64,000 bases of DNA from Rhynchosporium graminicola (taxonomy: Eukaryota > Ascomycota > Leotiomycetes > Helotiales > Ploettnerulaceae): the NCBI GenBank assembly GCA_900074885.1, contig FJUW01000032.1, forward strand, positions 248,001 through 312,000, in the 5' to 3' direction. A program made the translations under genes and the position numbers. A model generated the notes under the pieces. The model had not been told where the DNA came from. It was given only the letters and a program-made list of their open reading frames with translations, and did not search any database. Of this stretch, positions 45,163 through 57,210 are shown in pieces. Each line of letters starts with the position of its first letter. Within the stretch, counting starts at the first letter, position 1.

Positions 45163-45364
45163 TATAACGACATAAGACTCAAGGCGGTATATAAGCAAGA
45201 ATAAACAAGTAGGGAGGCTAAGAGCGATCTTATATAGTCTGGTACGAAGGAAACAGAAAGATATAGAGCTCTAAAGGAGTCTGCACTTTCTATATATATA
45301 AGGAGGGTATACCTAAGGCACCGATACTAGCCCGTATCTGCCACGTATACTATACGCTATTATA
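45163..45364 (-). repeat. TRIM-A left LTR
   Basis: 202 bp, preceded by GCTAT; keeps ATAACGACATAAG, the same end as TRIM-B. Confidence 0.9.
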
Positions 45365-47165
45365 TTACCCTCTTCTAAGATAAAGGCTCGCCCTCGAGCC
45401 TTTAAAGGTAAATAAAAAACAAAAGAAAAGATAATTAAATTAAGTCGAATTCTAAATAAAATCTAAGTAATTATTAATCTAAAGCGTAAGATATAAATCA
45501 CTTCTTCTTTATCTTTAATATCAGATAATCGCCCTTATAATAACTATGCTTCTTATAGTAGTAATACTATACTTCCTCGATAGGTATTAAGAGCTTAGAA
45601 GACGTACTAACTATCGGTAGAGCTAGAGTAGCTCGAGGTATTAAAAGTAATCGAGAGAGTTCTAAATCGAGTGCTATAAGAGAAGAGACTATAGCTGAAT
45701 AATTAGTCTTCTAAGAGTACTTAATTAGAGCGGCAGCTATATATAGCTATATAGTAAGCTTCGGCTAGAAGTAAAAGTATTACTCTAATTTAGCTATACC
45801 TCTGAGAATTACTAAGCTTTAGAAATTCGTACAGAATTATAAAAAGGACTCCTTTTTTATTAAAAGCTTATGAAATTCAGTCTAATACTACTCTGTTTCG
45901 AGTCCGGAAAAGTAATAAGAAGTAAGTACTAAAATTATCTCTTTAGTAAAGGAGAAAGGCATAATTTCCGAGAGATACTATAGTTCTAAGTAACCTCTTA
46001 TAAAGCTAGAAGTAGAGCTTTAGACTAGCGCTTTATAAGTACGCGTAATTAGGTATTAGTCTAAATTAACTTCTAGTTAGTCCTAAATAGAAGTACGCTA
46101 TTAGCTAAAAGATAAGTTAATCCTTATATTAAGATTATTAATACTTTTAGTTAGTTATAACTTACTAGAGATTTATAAATTATTAATTAAAGAGTATTTA
46201 AGAGTAAGTTCTATTAGTAATTATAATACTAAGTTTACTAAAAGTCTAAGGTTTACCGAAAGTCTAGAGTTTATCGATTATACTTAAGTATATAAAAACT
46301 TAGTAAATATCTATTTAATACGACTAATACTAATAGAAAGCTCCCGAGTAGTCGATTCTATTTATAATTAATAGTCTTTAATTAATTAAAGTAATTCTAT
46401 AGTAAGTATAGAATCGAAAGGGCTACGAGAGTATTTCGGTAAAGCTATAGGCTAGCTAAGCTTTCTTAGGAGGTATAGTATTAGGTAAGCGAGGCTAAGC
46501 GAAAGTAATAGAACACTTGAAAGTTATAGAAGAAGCGAAAGTCGAAATCGAATTCTAAAGAAGCCGAAAGATTAAAGAGAGTTAGATATCTTTATTAAGT
46601 AGATATAGAAAGTATTAAATTAAAAGTTCTAGTAGAGAGAGGTCGATTCTACTAAGAGGGATAAATTATACCGGAGTATAAGAATTATAAGTCGAATTCC
46701 GATAATTTCCGCTAGAGTAATAAGCTACTTCGTCTTAGTTTAAAAGTAAGGTTTTTTACTATTAAAGCTACTTTCGAAAGATTAAAGTTAAGTAAAGAGA
46801 TAATAAATATTAGAGCTTATAAGGAAGTTTCTACTTAAAATTCGTCTGCTGTTTTACTTTGTACGTACGAAGGAACGAGTTTCGAAGTATCCGAGAGTAA
46901 CTTCGTAGTAATACTAATGCTTCTAAGGCTAAATTATATTTAAATTCTTAGCTATCTAAGAGATCTCTAGAATCTTAGCTCTTTTGAAAACTTAACTATC
47001 GAATTCGTAATTAATAATACTAACTATTTCTATATAATTCTGAAAATCTAAAGTAAGTAGAGATAACTTAGCGAAGAGCTCCTTAGTAGTTATATATGCG
47101 AATCGAGTTTTCTAAGTAAGATATTATTTAATACTATCCCTAGTAGTCTCGATCTTTCTATTTAA

Positions 47166-47367
47166 TATAATAATATAAGACTTAAGGTAGTATATAAGTA
47201 AGAATAAATAAGTAGGGAGGCTAAGAGCGATCTTATATAGTCTAATATAAAGGAAATAGAAAGATATAGAGCTCTGAAGGAGTCTGTACCTTCTATATAT
47301 ATAAGGAGGGTATACCTAAGGCACTGATACTGGCCTGTATCTGCCACGTATATCATGCGCTATCACA
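47166..47367 (-). repeat. TRIM-A right LTR
   Basis: 202 bp, ends GCTATCACA and is followed by GCTAT. Confidence 0.9.
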
Positions 47368-48353
47368 GCTATAAGCCGAATTTATCTATAGATAAGCTTT
47401 ATCTAATAATAAGAGTAGTTAATAGTCGAAAGGCTATTTCAATAGATAGCTATTACTTTTCATAACTTCTACTACTAATAGAAAGCTATAAGCTAGCTAA
47501 ATAAGATTAAGTAAGGAACTTATCCTTTAGACGAATTCCTTAATAATTTTAATTAGCTAATCCTCGAAGCAGAGAGATAGAACTAGATAGACGTAATTAA
47601 GAATAGTTACTTAAAGGCTATTATTATTACTATCTTAGTCTATAGCACTATTAATATAAAAGAAGAATAATTATACGAAAAGTACTATTCATAATTACGT
47701 ATAGTTAGTAATTAGCTAACTAAAGTTAAGAAGCTATTAGCTAAAGCAGACTGATAGAAGTAAATATAAGAGCGGTCTCTTAAGATAAACTAATAAGTAA
47801 TAGACTCGATAGATTAGAAAGTAACTCTTATTACTACTATAGTTATAATAATAAAGAAGAAAACCTGATAAGTAAGCTCTATAGAGATCGAGAGATAAAA
47901 GGTAAAGCGGCTTTACTTCCGCTATAGATAAGATAGATATATAATCTATAATTATTATATAAAACCTATTATAACTCAGAAGAAGAAAAGCTAAATAATA
48001 ATAGCTAAGAAGAAGATAAAGAAGTCGAAGCCGAAGGAAGTTAAGTCGAAAGGATTAAGCTCCGAGTTAGAGAGCTCGGGAAAAGAATAGCTTCTATCTA
48101 AAATCGCTAATAGAAGTAAAAGGAGATTAATTAAGTACTAATAATAGAAGCTTAAGATTAGTTTAAGGATATAATAAATAGAGCCCTTTTCTTAGTATTT
48201 AGAATAATTAATAAAGAGTATTACGCTAAGACTCTACTTAATACTAAGTGCCTTTTATATAGTATTATTAATTCTCGCTTTACTACTTACTATTACCTCT
48301 AGTATTTCCTTATTTCCTCTATTGAAATAAGTTCGTTCGAAGAAGAAAGAAGT

Positions 48354-48604
48354 TATCACGAACTAGTATAGTTCTTAGCACTAAAACCGTCCTAGCATCA
48401 GAATACTGATAGTACTACCTAGTAGTATATACTAGACGAGTTTTAGTACCAGAAAAGAGTTAGTACTATTAGAGGAAAGGCATTAACATAGTTATAATAT
48501 AAACTAGCGAGTAGTACTATACGCCTATCTATATTATAGTAATAATAGTATTATAGCTATAGGTGATCTAGAGGATCACGTGATATACTAGACTACTAGA
48601 TAAG
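48354..48604 (+). repeat. Gy1-type LTR fragment, opposite orientation to Gy1
   Basis: The first 251 bp of the Gy1 LTR, beginning TATCACGAAC (TG mutated to TA) and cut by Gy3 at 48605. The purine-rich stretch GAAGAAGAAAGAAGT just before it could be a polypurine tract, or chance. The rest of the LTR should lie beyond Gy3, outside the window. Confidence 0.75.
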
Positions 48605-48835
48605 TGTTACGGCAGAGGCACAGGGAGTCGACAACGAATTGTATTCGCCCTTAAGGGTGCGCTAAGTAAAGGGAAGAAAAGATAGAGAGGAGGTTTCTAC
48701 TCTCGACTCTCTCTCTAGGTATAACCGTAGGGCTATACTGACTAATTATCCTTTAGTACGTACTAACTGTATCCCGCTAGCCCTGCCTGCTATGATACCT
48801 AGGAGCCTGAGGCCGTTATAGTATAGACCGTAATA
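48605..48835 (-). repeat. Gy3 3' LTR
   Basis: 231 bp between the Gy1-type LTR fragment and the Gy3 polypurine tract; ends TGTTACGG and (other strand) TATTACGGTC. Assigned from these ends since its partner LTR is outside the window. Confidence 0.6.
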
Positions 48836-49411
48836 CTACTCCCCTCTTCCGAGAAGGGCTTCGTCCTCGAAGCTTGAAAAATCCGGTAAAACTGCTAATT
48901 CCCTTCTTCTCTCTTAAAGAACTATATACAAGTAGTAGCTATTATAGGTATATCGTCCTTTAATTCGCTATAGTTATTAATACTATTATTATACGCCTCT
49001 AGCTACTTCGGGAGGAGTTATAGCGGTCCTTTCGCTACTGGGTATCGCAGGTAGAAACGCTTAAGTAAGTGAGAGGCTATTATAGCGTCTAAGCAGGAGT
49101 ACTATTCGAGATCGTTATTAGCTCCTATCTACTTAATTTAGTATTATAAGGTACTACGAGAAATCCTTAAACTTAAGATAGTTTCGATCTCCTACTTATC
49201 TTACTTCGGAAGCAGCTGAATTAGGGCTAATGCTTATCGTACCTGTTCTAGTAGCGGGTTTTCGGTATACTTACGTAGCGAGTATAAGTAGAAAATAAGA
49301 TAGATTTACTATTCCTTCAGTAGCTTAAGCTTCTAATTCTCCCCTACTTTTTCTAGTACTTCTACTAGCTTATACTACTTATTAGAGAGCTTCCTAGAAG
49401 GTCTGTCCATC

Positions 49412-49593
49412 TATAATAGGTCTGTGCGCCTAGTGCCTCCTACTCCTGTATTTCAGAATTAGAGAGGAAGGAAGAACCTTCTCTCCTTAGCAATTAGTTT
49501 CTATATTAATCAGATTATTACTAGCGAACCTCCAGCGACTATTCTATTATTCTATTATACCTATTTACCTTAGCGTACTAAGTGATTATTATA
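49412..49593 (+). repeat. Gy2 5' LTR
   Basis: 182 bp, matches 60198-60379. Begins TATAATAGGTC (TG mutated to TA) and ends TTATTATA (from TTACA-type end). Confidence 0.9.
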
Positions 49594-51394
49594 TTCTAAT
49601 TACTTTTACTTAACGTTAGCTTAAATAGTTATAATAGCTTAAAGCGGAGAATCCTCTACTGCGTTAACCCGACCTATACTCTAAGACGACTCTATTAGGG
49701 CCTAGATAATACCCGGCGATATACTAGTAGATGATCTTTTAGTTCTATAAGAGAAACTCCGATCGCTAAAGAAACAGAACGATATTCTAGATAACCTTAT
49801 AGTTAAGTGCCGACGAATATTCAGTAAAGACTTTACTTAATACCCTCCGGAAGCTACTATAAGAATATAACTCTACTAAGCTTATATATCCGAAGACCTT
49901 ATCTTAAGTATAGAGAGAGATACTAGTCGATTAGTAGCTCCTGAAGAATCGCTAATTCCTCGCTAAGATAAAAGCAAATATATAATTCTATCGGAATACG
50001 AGAGTAAGAGCTAAAGAGAGCTTACTAAATACTTATAGGCTTATAACTAAGTCTTCGACTACGATACTAAAGAGTACTTAACTAATCTCGTTAAGATTAA
50101 ATAAGTAGTAATACTACTCTATAAGGAACTAGCGAACGCTTAGGAAAGGTTTAAGAAGTATACTCTAAATACCTTTTATAAGATAACCTAGGAAGATTAT
50201 AAAGAGTTCCTAGCGAATCTCTAGCTACTCCTTATCTTATGAAGAGTAACTAACTTATAGGCCTACGAGAACGCTTACTAAAAGCTAAGTTAACTAATTA
50301 AGGAGTTCGTAAATTACCTTAAAGAAAAAGAGAAATAACTCGAACCCTTTACTAAGTGCTAATTATGAGATATCTTATTTAATAAGATCTATCTAGAGAT
50401 TCGCTAGAAAATCGTCGAGAATAGCTAAGCTAATAGACTTTAGACTTAAGATTAAGTTATTTCTACTATTACTCTTTAAGAGACTTATACCTTATCTAAA
50501 GGTACTAATAGTAATAAAAGATAAAAGGAACTTAAAAAGTAGAAATATAAGGAGTTAAACGTAAAGAAGAACGACTTATATAAGTACTAGCGAAGAACTA
50601 ATAATTAATAAGATAAGAGCTAATAAAGATAAGAAAAGAGGAAAGATCTAAATAGTATACTTATTAGGGATTAGCTAATAAGATAGGATATCTCTAAGGT
50701 TTAGTACTACTCTTATAATAAATATAGATATATCTCTCCGAACTATCTAAAATTAAATACTAGCGATACTAAAGATAAACGCTAAGGAAAGCTATAACTC
50801 GTAGTATCTTCTATATCCGGACTAGGTTTACTAGATAATAAGATAGAAATCTAAATAAAGATTCTATCCTAGAGTAAGTAGAAATCGATAACTACCCTTA
50901 TTAATAGTAGAGTAGAAGATAACTTTATATTAAGACTAGTTACTAAAGAATATAAGCTTAAACTTACTAGCGAAAGACCGAGGACTTTCTAGATACTTTC
51001 ACGGAATAAAAGCGTTATCTTCGGTATTATAATCGCCTAGATAGAGATAGCTGATTCGATTGGATAGACTAGAGTCGATACTCTTCGGCTAAGAGTTATC
51101 GATATACTAGGTATAGACCTGATATTAAAGTAGCTATAGTTAGAAGATATAGATCCTCAGATAAGCTTTAAGAATAAGTAATAGAGGTTCCCTTATAATT
51201 TAAAGGACTCCGATAGTCTTAATATTATAGCACCTCGAGCTTTTACGACTCTTATTAATAAATAGAAATCTCCTATATACGCTATAATACCTAACTTATG
51301 TATAATACGCTAAATAGATACCGGCGATACGCCTACTATTCCCTCTATATATAATAACTTTAAGGATATATTCTCTAAGGAGAAAGGAAGCGAG

Positions 51395-51596
51395 TATGAC
51401 AGCGCATAATATACGTGGCAGATACGGGCTAGTATCGGTGCCTTAGGTATACCCTCCTTATATATATAGAAGGTATAGACTCCTTTAGAGCTCTATATCT
51501 TTCTGTTTCCTTTATACTAGACTATATAAGATCGCTCTTAGCCTCCCTACTTATTTATTCTTACTTATATATTACTTTAAGTCTTATATTATTATA
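51395..51596 (+). repeat. TRIM-B left LTR
   Basis: 202 bp, begins TATGACAGCGC and matches TRIM-A LTRs in reverse complement. Confidence 0.9.
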
Positions 51597-54500
51597 TTAA
51601 ATAGAAAGATTAAGACTACTAAGGATAGTATTAAATAATATCTCACTTAGAAAACTCGATTCGTACGTATAACTACTAAGGAGCTCTTCGCTAAGTTATC
51701 TCTACTTACTTTAGATTTTCGGAATTATATAGAAATAGTTAGTACTATTAATTACGAATTCGATAATTAAGTTTTTAAAAGAGCTAAGATTCTAAAGATC
51801 TCTTAGATAGCTAGGAATTTAAATATAATTCAGCCTTAGAAGCACTAGTATTACTACGAAGTTACTCTTAGATACTTCGAAACTTATTCCTTTATACGTA
51901 CGAAATAAAATAGCAGACGAATTTTAAGTAGAAACTTCCCTATAAGCTCTAATATTTATTATCCTCTTATCTAACTTTAACCTTCCGAAAGTAGCTCTAA
52001 TAGTAAAAAACCTTACTTTTAGGCTAAGATAAAGTAGCTTATTACTCTAGCGGAAATTATTAGAATTCGACTTATAATCCTTATACTCTAGTATAATTTA
52101 TCTCCTTTAGTAGAATCGACTTTCTTCTACTAGAACTTTTAATTTAATACTTTCTATATCTACTTAATAAAGATATCTAACTCTTCTTAATCTTTTAGCT
52201 TCTTTAGAATTCGATTTCGACTTTCGCTTCTTCTATAACTTTTAAGTATTCTATTACTTTCGCTTAGCCTCGCTTACTTAATACTATACCTCCTAAGAAA
52301 ACTTAGCTAGCTCCTATAGCTTTACCGGAATACTCTCGTAGCCCCTCTGATTCTATATCTATTATAGAATTACTTTAATTAATTAAAGACTATTAATTAT
52401 AGATAGAATCGATTACTCGGGAGCTTTCTATTAGTATTAGTCGTATCGAATAGATATTTATTAAGTTTTTATATACTTAAGTATAATCGATAAACTCTAG
52501 ACTTTTAGTAAACTTTAGACCTTTAGTAAACTTAGTATTATAATTACTAATAGAACTTACTTTTAAACGCTTTTTAATTAATAATTTATAGACCTCTAGT
52601 AAGTTATAACTAACTAAAAGTATTAATAATCTTAATATAAGGATTAACTTATCTTTCAGCTAATAGCGTACTTCTATTTAGGACTAACTAGAAGTTAATT
52701 CAGACTAATACTTAACTATACGTACTTATAAAGCGCTAGTCTAGAGCTTTACTTCTAGCTTTATAAGAAGTTACTTAGAACTATAGTATCTCTTGGAAAT
52801 TATATATTTCTCTTCTACTAAAGAGATAATTTCAGTACTCGCTTCTTACTACTTTTCCGGACTCGAAACGGAGTAATATTAGACTAAATTTTATAAGCTT
52901 TTAATAAAAAAGAAGTCCTTTTTATAATTCCGTATAAAGTTCTAAAGCTCGGTAATTCTCAGAGGTATAGCTAAATCAGAGTAGTACTTTTACCTCTAGT
53001 TAAAGCTTACTATATAGCTATATATAGCTGCCGCTTTAATTAAGTACTCTTAAAAGACTGATTATTTAGCTATAGTCTCTTCTCTTATAGCACTTGATTT
53101 AGAACTCTCTCGATTACTTTTAATACCTCGAGCTACTCTAGCTCTACTAATAGTTAGTATATCTTCTGAGCCCTTAATACTTATCGAGGAAGTATAGTAT
53201 TACTACTATAAGAAGTATAATTACTATAAGGGCGATTATCTGATATTAAAGATAAAGAAGAAGTGATTTATATCTTACGCTTTAGATTAATAATTACTTA
53301 GATTTTATTTAGAATTCGACTTGNTTAAGTCTTATATTATTATATTAAATAGAAAGATTAAGACTACTAAGGATAGTATTAAATAATATCTCACTTAGAA
53401 AACTCGATTCGTACGTATAACTACTAAGGAGCTCTTCGCTAAGTTATCTCTACTTACTTTAGATTTTCGGAATTATATAGAAATAGTTAGTACTATTAAT
53501 TACGAATTCGATAATTAAGTTTTTAAAAGAGCTAAGATTCTAAAGATCTCTTAGATAGCTAGGAATTTAAATATAATTCAGCCTTAGAAGCACTAGTATT
53601 ACTACGAAGTTACTCTAAGATACTTCGAAACTTATTCCTTTATACGTACGAAATAAAATAGCAGACGAATTTTAAGTAGAAACTTCCCTATAAGCTCTAA
53701 TATTTATTATCCTCTTATCTAACTTTAACCTTCCGAAAGTAGCTCTAATAGTAAAAAACCTTACTTTTAGGCTAAGATAAAGTAGCTTATTACTCTAGCG
53801 GAAATTATTAGAATTCGACTTATAATCCTTATACTCTAGTATAATTTATCTCCTTTAGTAGAATCGACTTTCTTCTACTAGAACTTTTAATTTAATACTT
53901 TCTATATCTACTTAATAAAGATATCTAACTCTTCTTAATCTTTTAGCTTCTTTAGAATTCGATTTCGACTTTCGCTTCTTCTATAACTTTTAAGTATTCT
54001 ATTACTTTCGCTTAGCCTCGCTTACTTAATACTATACCTCCTAAGAAAACTTAGCTAGCTCCTATAGCTTTACCGGAATACTCTCGTAGCCCCTCTGATT
54101 CTATATCTATTATAGAATTACTTTAATTAATTAAAGACTATTAATTATAGATAGAATCGATTACTCGGGAGCTTTCTATTAGTATTAGTCGTATCGAATA
54201 GATATTTATTAAGTTTTTATATACTTAAGTATAATCGATAAACTCTAGACTTTTAGTAAACTTTAGACCTTTAGTAAACTTAGTATTATAATTACTAATA
54301 GAACTTACTTTTAAACGCTTTTTAATTAATAATTTATAGACCTCTAGTAAGTTATAACTAACTAAAAGTATTAATAATCTTAATATAAGGATTAACTTAT
54401 CTTTCAGCTAATAGCGTACTTCTATTTAGGACTAACTAGAAGTTAATTCAGACTAATACTTAACTATACGTACTTATAAAGCGCTAGTCTAGAGCTTTAC

Positions 54501-55071
54501 TTCTAGCTTTATAAGAAGTTACTTAGAACTATAGTATCTCTTGGAAATTATATATTTCTCTTCTACTAAAGAGATAATTTCAGTACTCGCTTCTTACTAC
54601 TTTTCCGGACTCGAAACGGAGTAATATTAGACTAAATTTTATAAGCTTTTAATAAAAAAGAAGTCCTTTTTATAATTCCGTATAAAGTTCTAAAGCTCGG
54701 TAATTCTCAGAGGTATAGCTAAATCAGAGTAGTACTTTTACCTCTAGTTAAAGCTTACTATATAGCTATATATAGCTGCCGCTTTAATTAAGTACTCTTA
54801 AAAGACTGATTATTTAGCTATAGTCTCTTCTCTTATAGCACTTGATTTAGAACTCTCTCGATTACTTTTAATACCTCGAGCTACTCTAGCTCTACTAATA
54901 GTTAGTATATCTTCTGAGCCCTTAATACTTATCGAGGAAGTATAGTATTACTACTATAAGAAGTATAATTACTATAAGGGCGATTATCTGATATTAAAGA
55001 TAAAGAAGAAGTGATTTATATCTTACGCTTTAGATTAATAATTACTTAGATTTTATTTAGAATTCGACTTG
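51577..55071. other. Assembly joint: single N flanked by a 1,747-bp duplication
   Basis: 51577-53323 and 53325-55071 are the same sequence (I noticed one base difference, in TTACTCTTAGA versus TTACTCTAAGA), separated only by the N at 53324. This looks like two contig ends that overlap but were not merged. Confidence 0.85.
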
Positions 55072-55147
55072 ATTTAACTATCTTTTCTTTTGTTTTTTAT
55101 TTACCTTTAAAGGCTCGAGGGCGAGCTTTTATCTTAGAAGGGAGTAA

Positions 55148-55349
55148 TATAATAGCGCATAGTATACGTGGCAGATACGGGCTAGTATCAGTGCCTTAGG
55201 CATACCCTCCTTATATATATAGAAGGTATAGACTCCTTTAGAGCTCTATATCTTTCTGTTTCCTTTATACTAGACTATATATGATCGCTCTTAGCCTCTC
55301 TACTTGTTTATTCTTACTTGTATACCGCCTTAAGTCTTATGTCGTTATA
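55148..55349 (+). repeat. TRIM-B right LTR
   Basis: 202 bp, ends ATGTCGTTATA, followed by the GCGAG duplication. Confidence 0.9.
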
Positions 55350-56885
55350 GCGAGCTACCCCTATTAGAGAGCTATTAATACGCTATCGAGTTGGAACTAG
55401 GACTAAAGATATTTTATTCTCTAATCTATAACCTCTCTAAGAAGGAACTAGAGGTTCTCCGGGAATACTTCGACTTATTAGAAGCGAAGAGTTAGATAAG
55501 GAAGAGTAAGAGTCCTATAAGTATATCTATTCTTTTTATACTTAAGAAAGATAGTAGCTTTCGATTATATATCGATTATCAGGCTCTAAATAAAATTACG
55601 ATTAAGGATTAGTACTCTCTACTATTAATTAGCGAAACGCTAGATAGGCTTCGGGATACTAGAGTATTCACTAAACTAGACTTATAGAACGCCTACTACT
55701 ATATCCGAATTCGCTAGGGTAATAAATAGAAGACTGCATTTCGTACCCGATATAGGTATTATAAGTATTAAGTTATACTATTTAGACTATTAAACGTACT
55801 AGCGACCTTCCAGGTATTTATTAATAATACGCTAGCGGGCCTCGTCGATATTACTTATATTATATATCTTAATAATATCTTAATCTATTCTGCTGACCTT
55901 TTATAATATAAATAATACGTCCGCTAAGTACTAGAGAGACTTCGGTATATAAACCTCTTTATTAAGTTATTAAAGTGCTCCTTTAATACTAAAAGTATAG
56001 AGTTTCTAGGATATATTATCTCCTTAGCTAGCGTTTTAATAGATATGAGCCGGATAGATACTATTAGGGAATAGCTAGAGCCTAAAAGTATTAGAGATAT
56101 ATAAGTCTTTATTAGTTTTATAAACTTCTACTAGCGATTTATTATAAGATTCTCAGCGATTACTTAACCTCTAATAAGTTTAATAAGTAATAAGAAGAAA
56201 GAGTAACCTGCTCCTGCTTTTAGATAGAGTACTATAGAAAGGGAAGCTTTTAACGCGTTAAAAGATACGTTTACTATAGTACTTTTTCTTATGCACTTCG
56301 ATCTACTAAAGCTAAGAAAGCTAGAGATTAACGCTTTTAGGTTTACTATCGCGGGAATTCTCTCTTAGCTTAGAGAGTAGCTAGTAAAAGAAGAGGAAAA
56401 AGCTATCTAGTACCCTATTGCGTTCTTTAGTAAAAAGCTAGAACTTACTGAGTTGAATTATAAAGTATATAACTAAGAACTCCTTATAATTATTAAGTAT
56501 TTTATATACTAGAGGTATTACCTTAAAGGTAATATAGCCCTAGTTAAGGTATTAATAGACTATAGTAACCTCTATCACTTTATAACTATAATAGTATTAA
56601 GCTAGCGATAAGCTAGATAAGCTCTAGAGCTATCTAAGTATAACTTTATATTAAGTTATAGATAAGGGAAAAATAATCCCGCTAATAGACTATCGAGAAG
56701 GCCTAACTATAAGCCGGCGAAAGATAAGGAAAATATTATACTCCTTACTTTATAAAATAAGCTACGAAATATAATTAAAGATAAGTTAATCTATATACCT
56801 AGTAAAGCTAGCGATACGATAGAGAGTAACCGGCGTCCGAACAATAGTATATCGTACTAGTTAACTCAGATTCTATAACCTACTG

Positions 56886-57210
56886 ATAATACTTCTTTAA
56901 AAGGAGTATCGATCGAGGCTATAGATACGACCTCTACCCTTAACTAGCGATATATGCCTATAAAGCTTAACAGTTTATAGAACTTATTTAGAGGTCTAGA
57001 TACCCTCTTAAGAGGCGCTAGCGAGGAGCCGGGCGCTAGCTAGTATANATAATACTTCTTTAAAAGGAGTATCGATCGAGGCTATAGATACGACCTCTAC
57101 CCTTAACTAGCGATATATGCCTATAAAGCTTAACAGTTTATAGAACTTATTTAGAGGTCTAGATACCCTCTTAAGAGGCGCTAGCGAGGAGCCGGGCGCT
57201 AGCTAGTATA
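56886..57210. other. Assembly joint: single N flanked by a 162-bp duplication
   Basis: 56886-57047 and 57049-57210 are identical by eye, separated by the N at 57048. Same pattern as the other N, here within Gy2 pol. Confidence 0.85.

Larger units (their letters stand above)
45163..47367 (-). mobile_element. TRIM-A, short LTR retroelement, probably non-autonomous
   Basis: 2,205 bp with two 202-bp LTRs (45163-45364 and 47166-47367) and a perfect 5-bp target-site duplication, GCTAT, on both sides. A polypurine tract (AGAAGAGGGTAA on the minus strand) beside the left LTR gives the orientation. The 1.8-kb inside has no recognisable protease, reverse transcriptase or integrase; a Cys-rich gag-like end is only a guess. 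Small size fits TRIM/LARD-type elements that borrow enzymes from a partner. Confidence 0.8.
44122..48353 (+). mobile_element. LTR-like leader plus gag relic, split by TRIM-A
   Basis: Begins TGTGACGGGTTGCACC, which looks like an LTR edge, and keeps more CA/TG than its surroundings. Tandem repeats follow (44355-44735), then a plus-strand gag-like frame from about 44770. TRIM-A interrupts it at 45163, and it resumes at 47368. A zinc knuckle of CFRCxxD..H..C type (Cys mutated to Tyr) is readable at about 47920-47965. No pol and no matching second LTR are seen in the window, so the superfamily is uncertain. Confidence 0.5.
51395..55349 (+). mobile_element. TRIM-B, second copy of the short LTR element
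   Basis: Same family as TRIM-A, opposite orientation. LTRs at 51395-51596 and 55148-55349 (202 bp each); perfect target-site duplication GCGAG at 51390-51394 and 55350-55354; polypurine tract AGAAGGGAGTAA just before 55148. As given it is 3,955 bp, but a single N at 53324 separates two near-identical 1,747-bp copies of its inside. Removing one copy and the N leaves 2,207 bp, the length of TRIM-A. It sits in Gy2 between protease and reverse transcriptase. Confidence 0.85.

Noticed and set aside
47162..47356. 64-codon minus-strand ORF.
   Set aside because: It lies entirely within the TRIM-A LTR.
53325..55071. A third TRIM copy or true tandem duplication.
   Set aside because: Near-identity, exact break at an N, and restoration of normal element length on collapse point to an assembly artefact.
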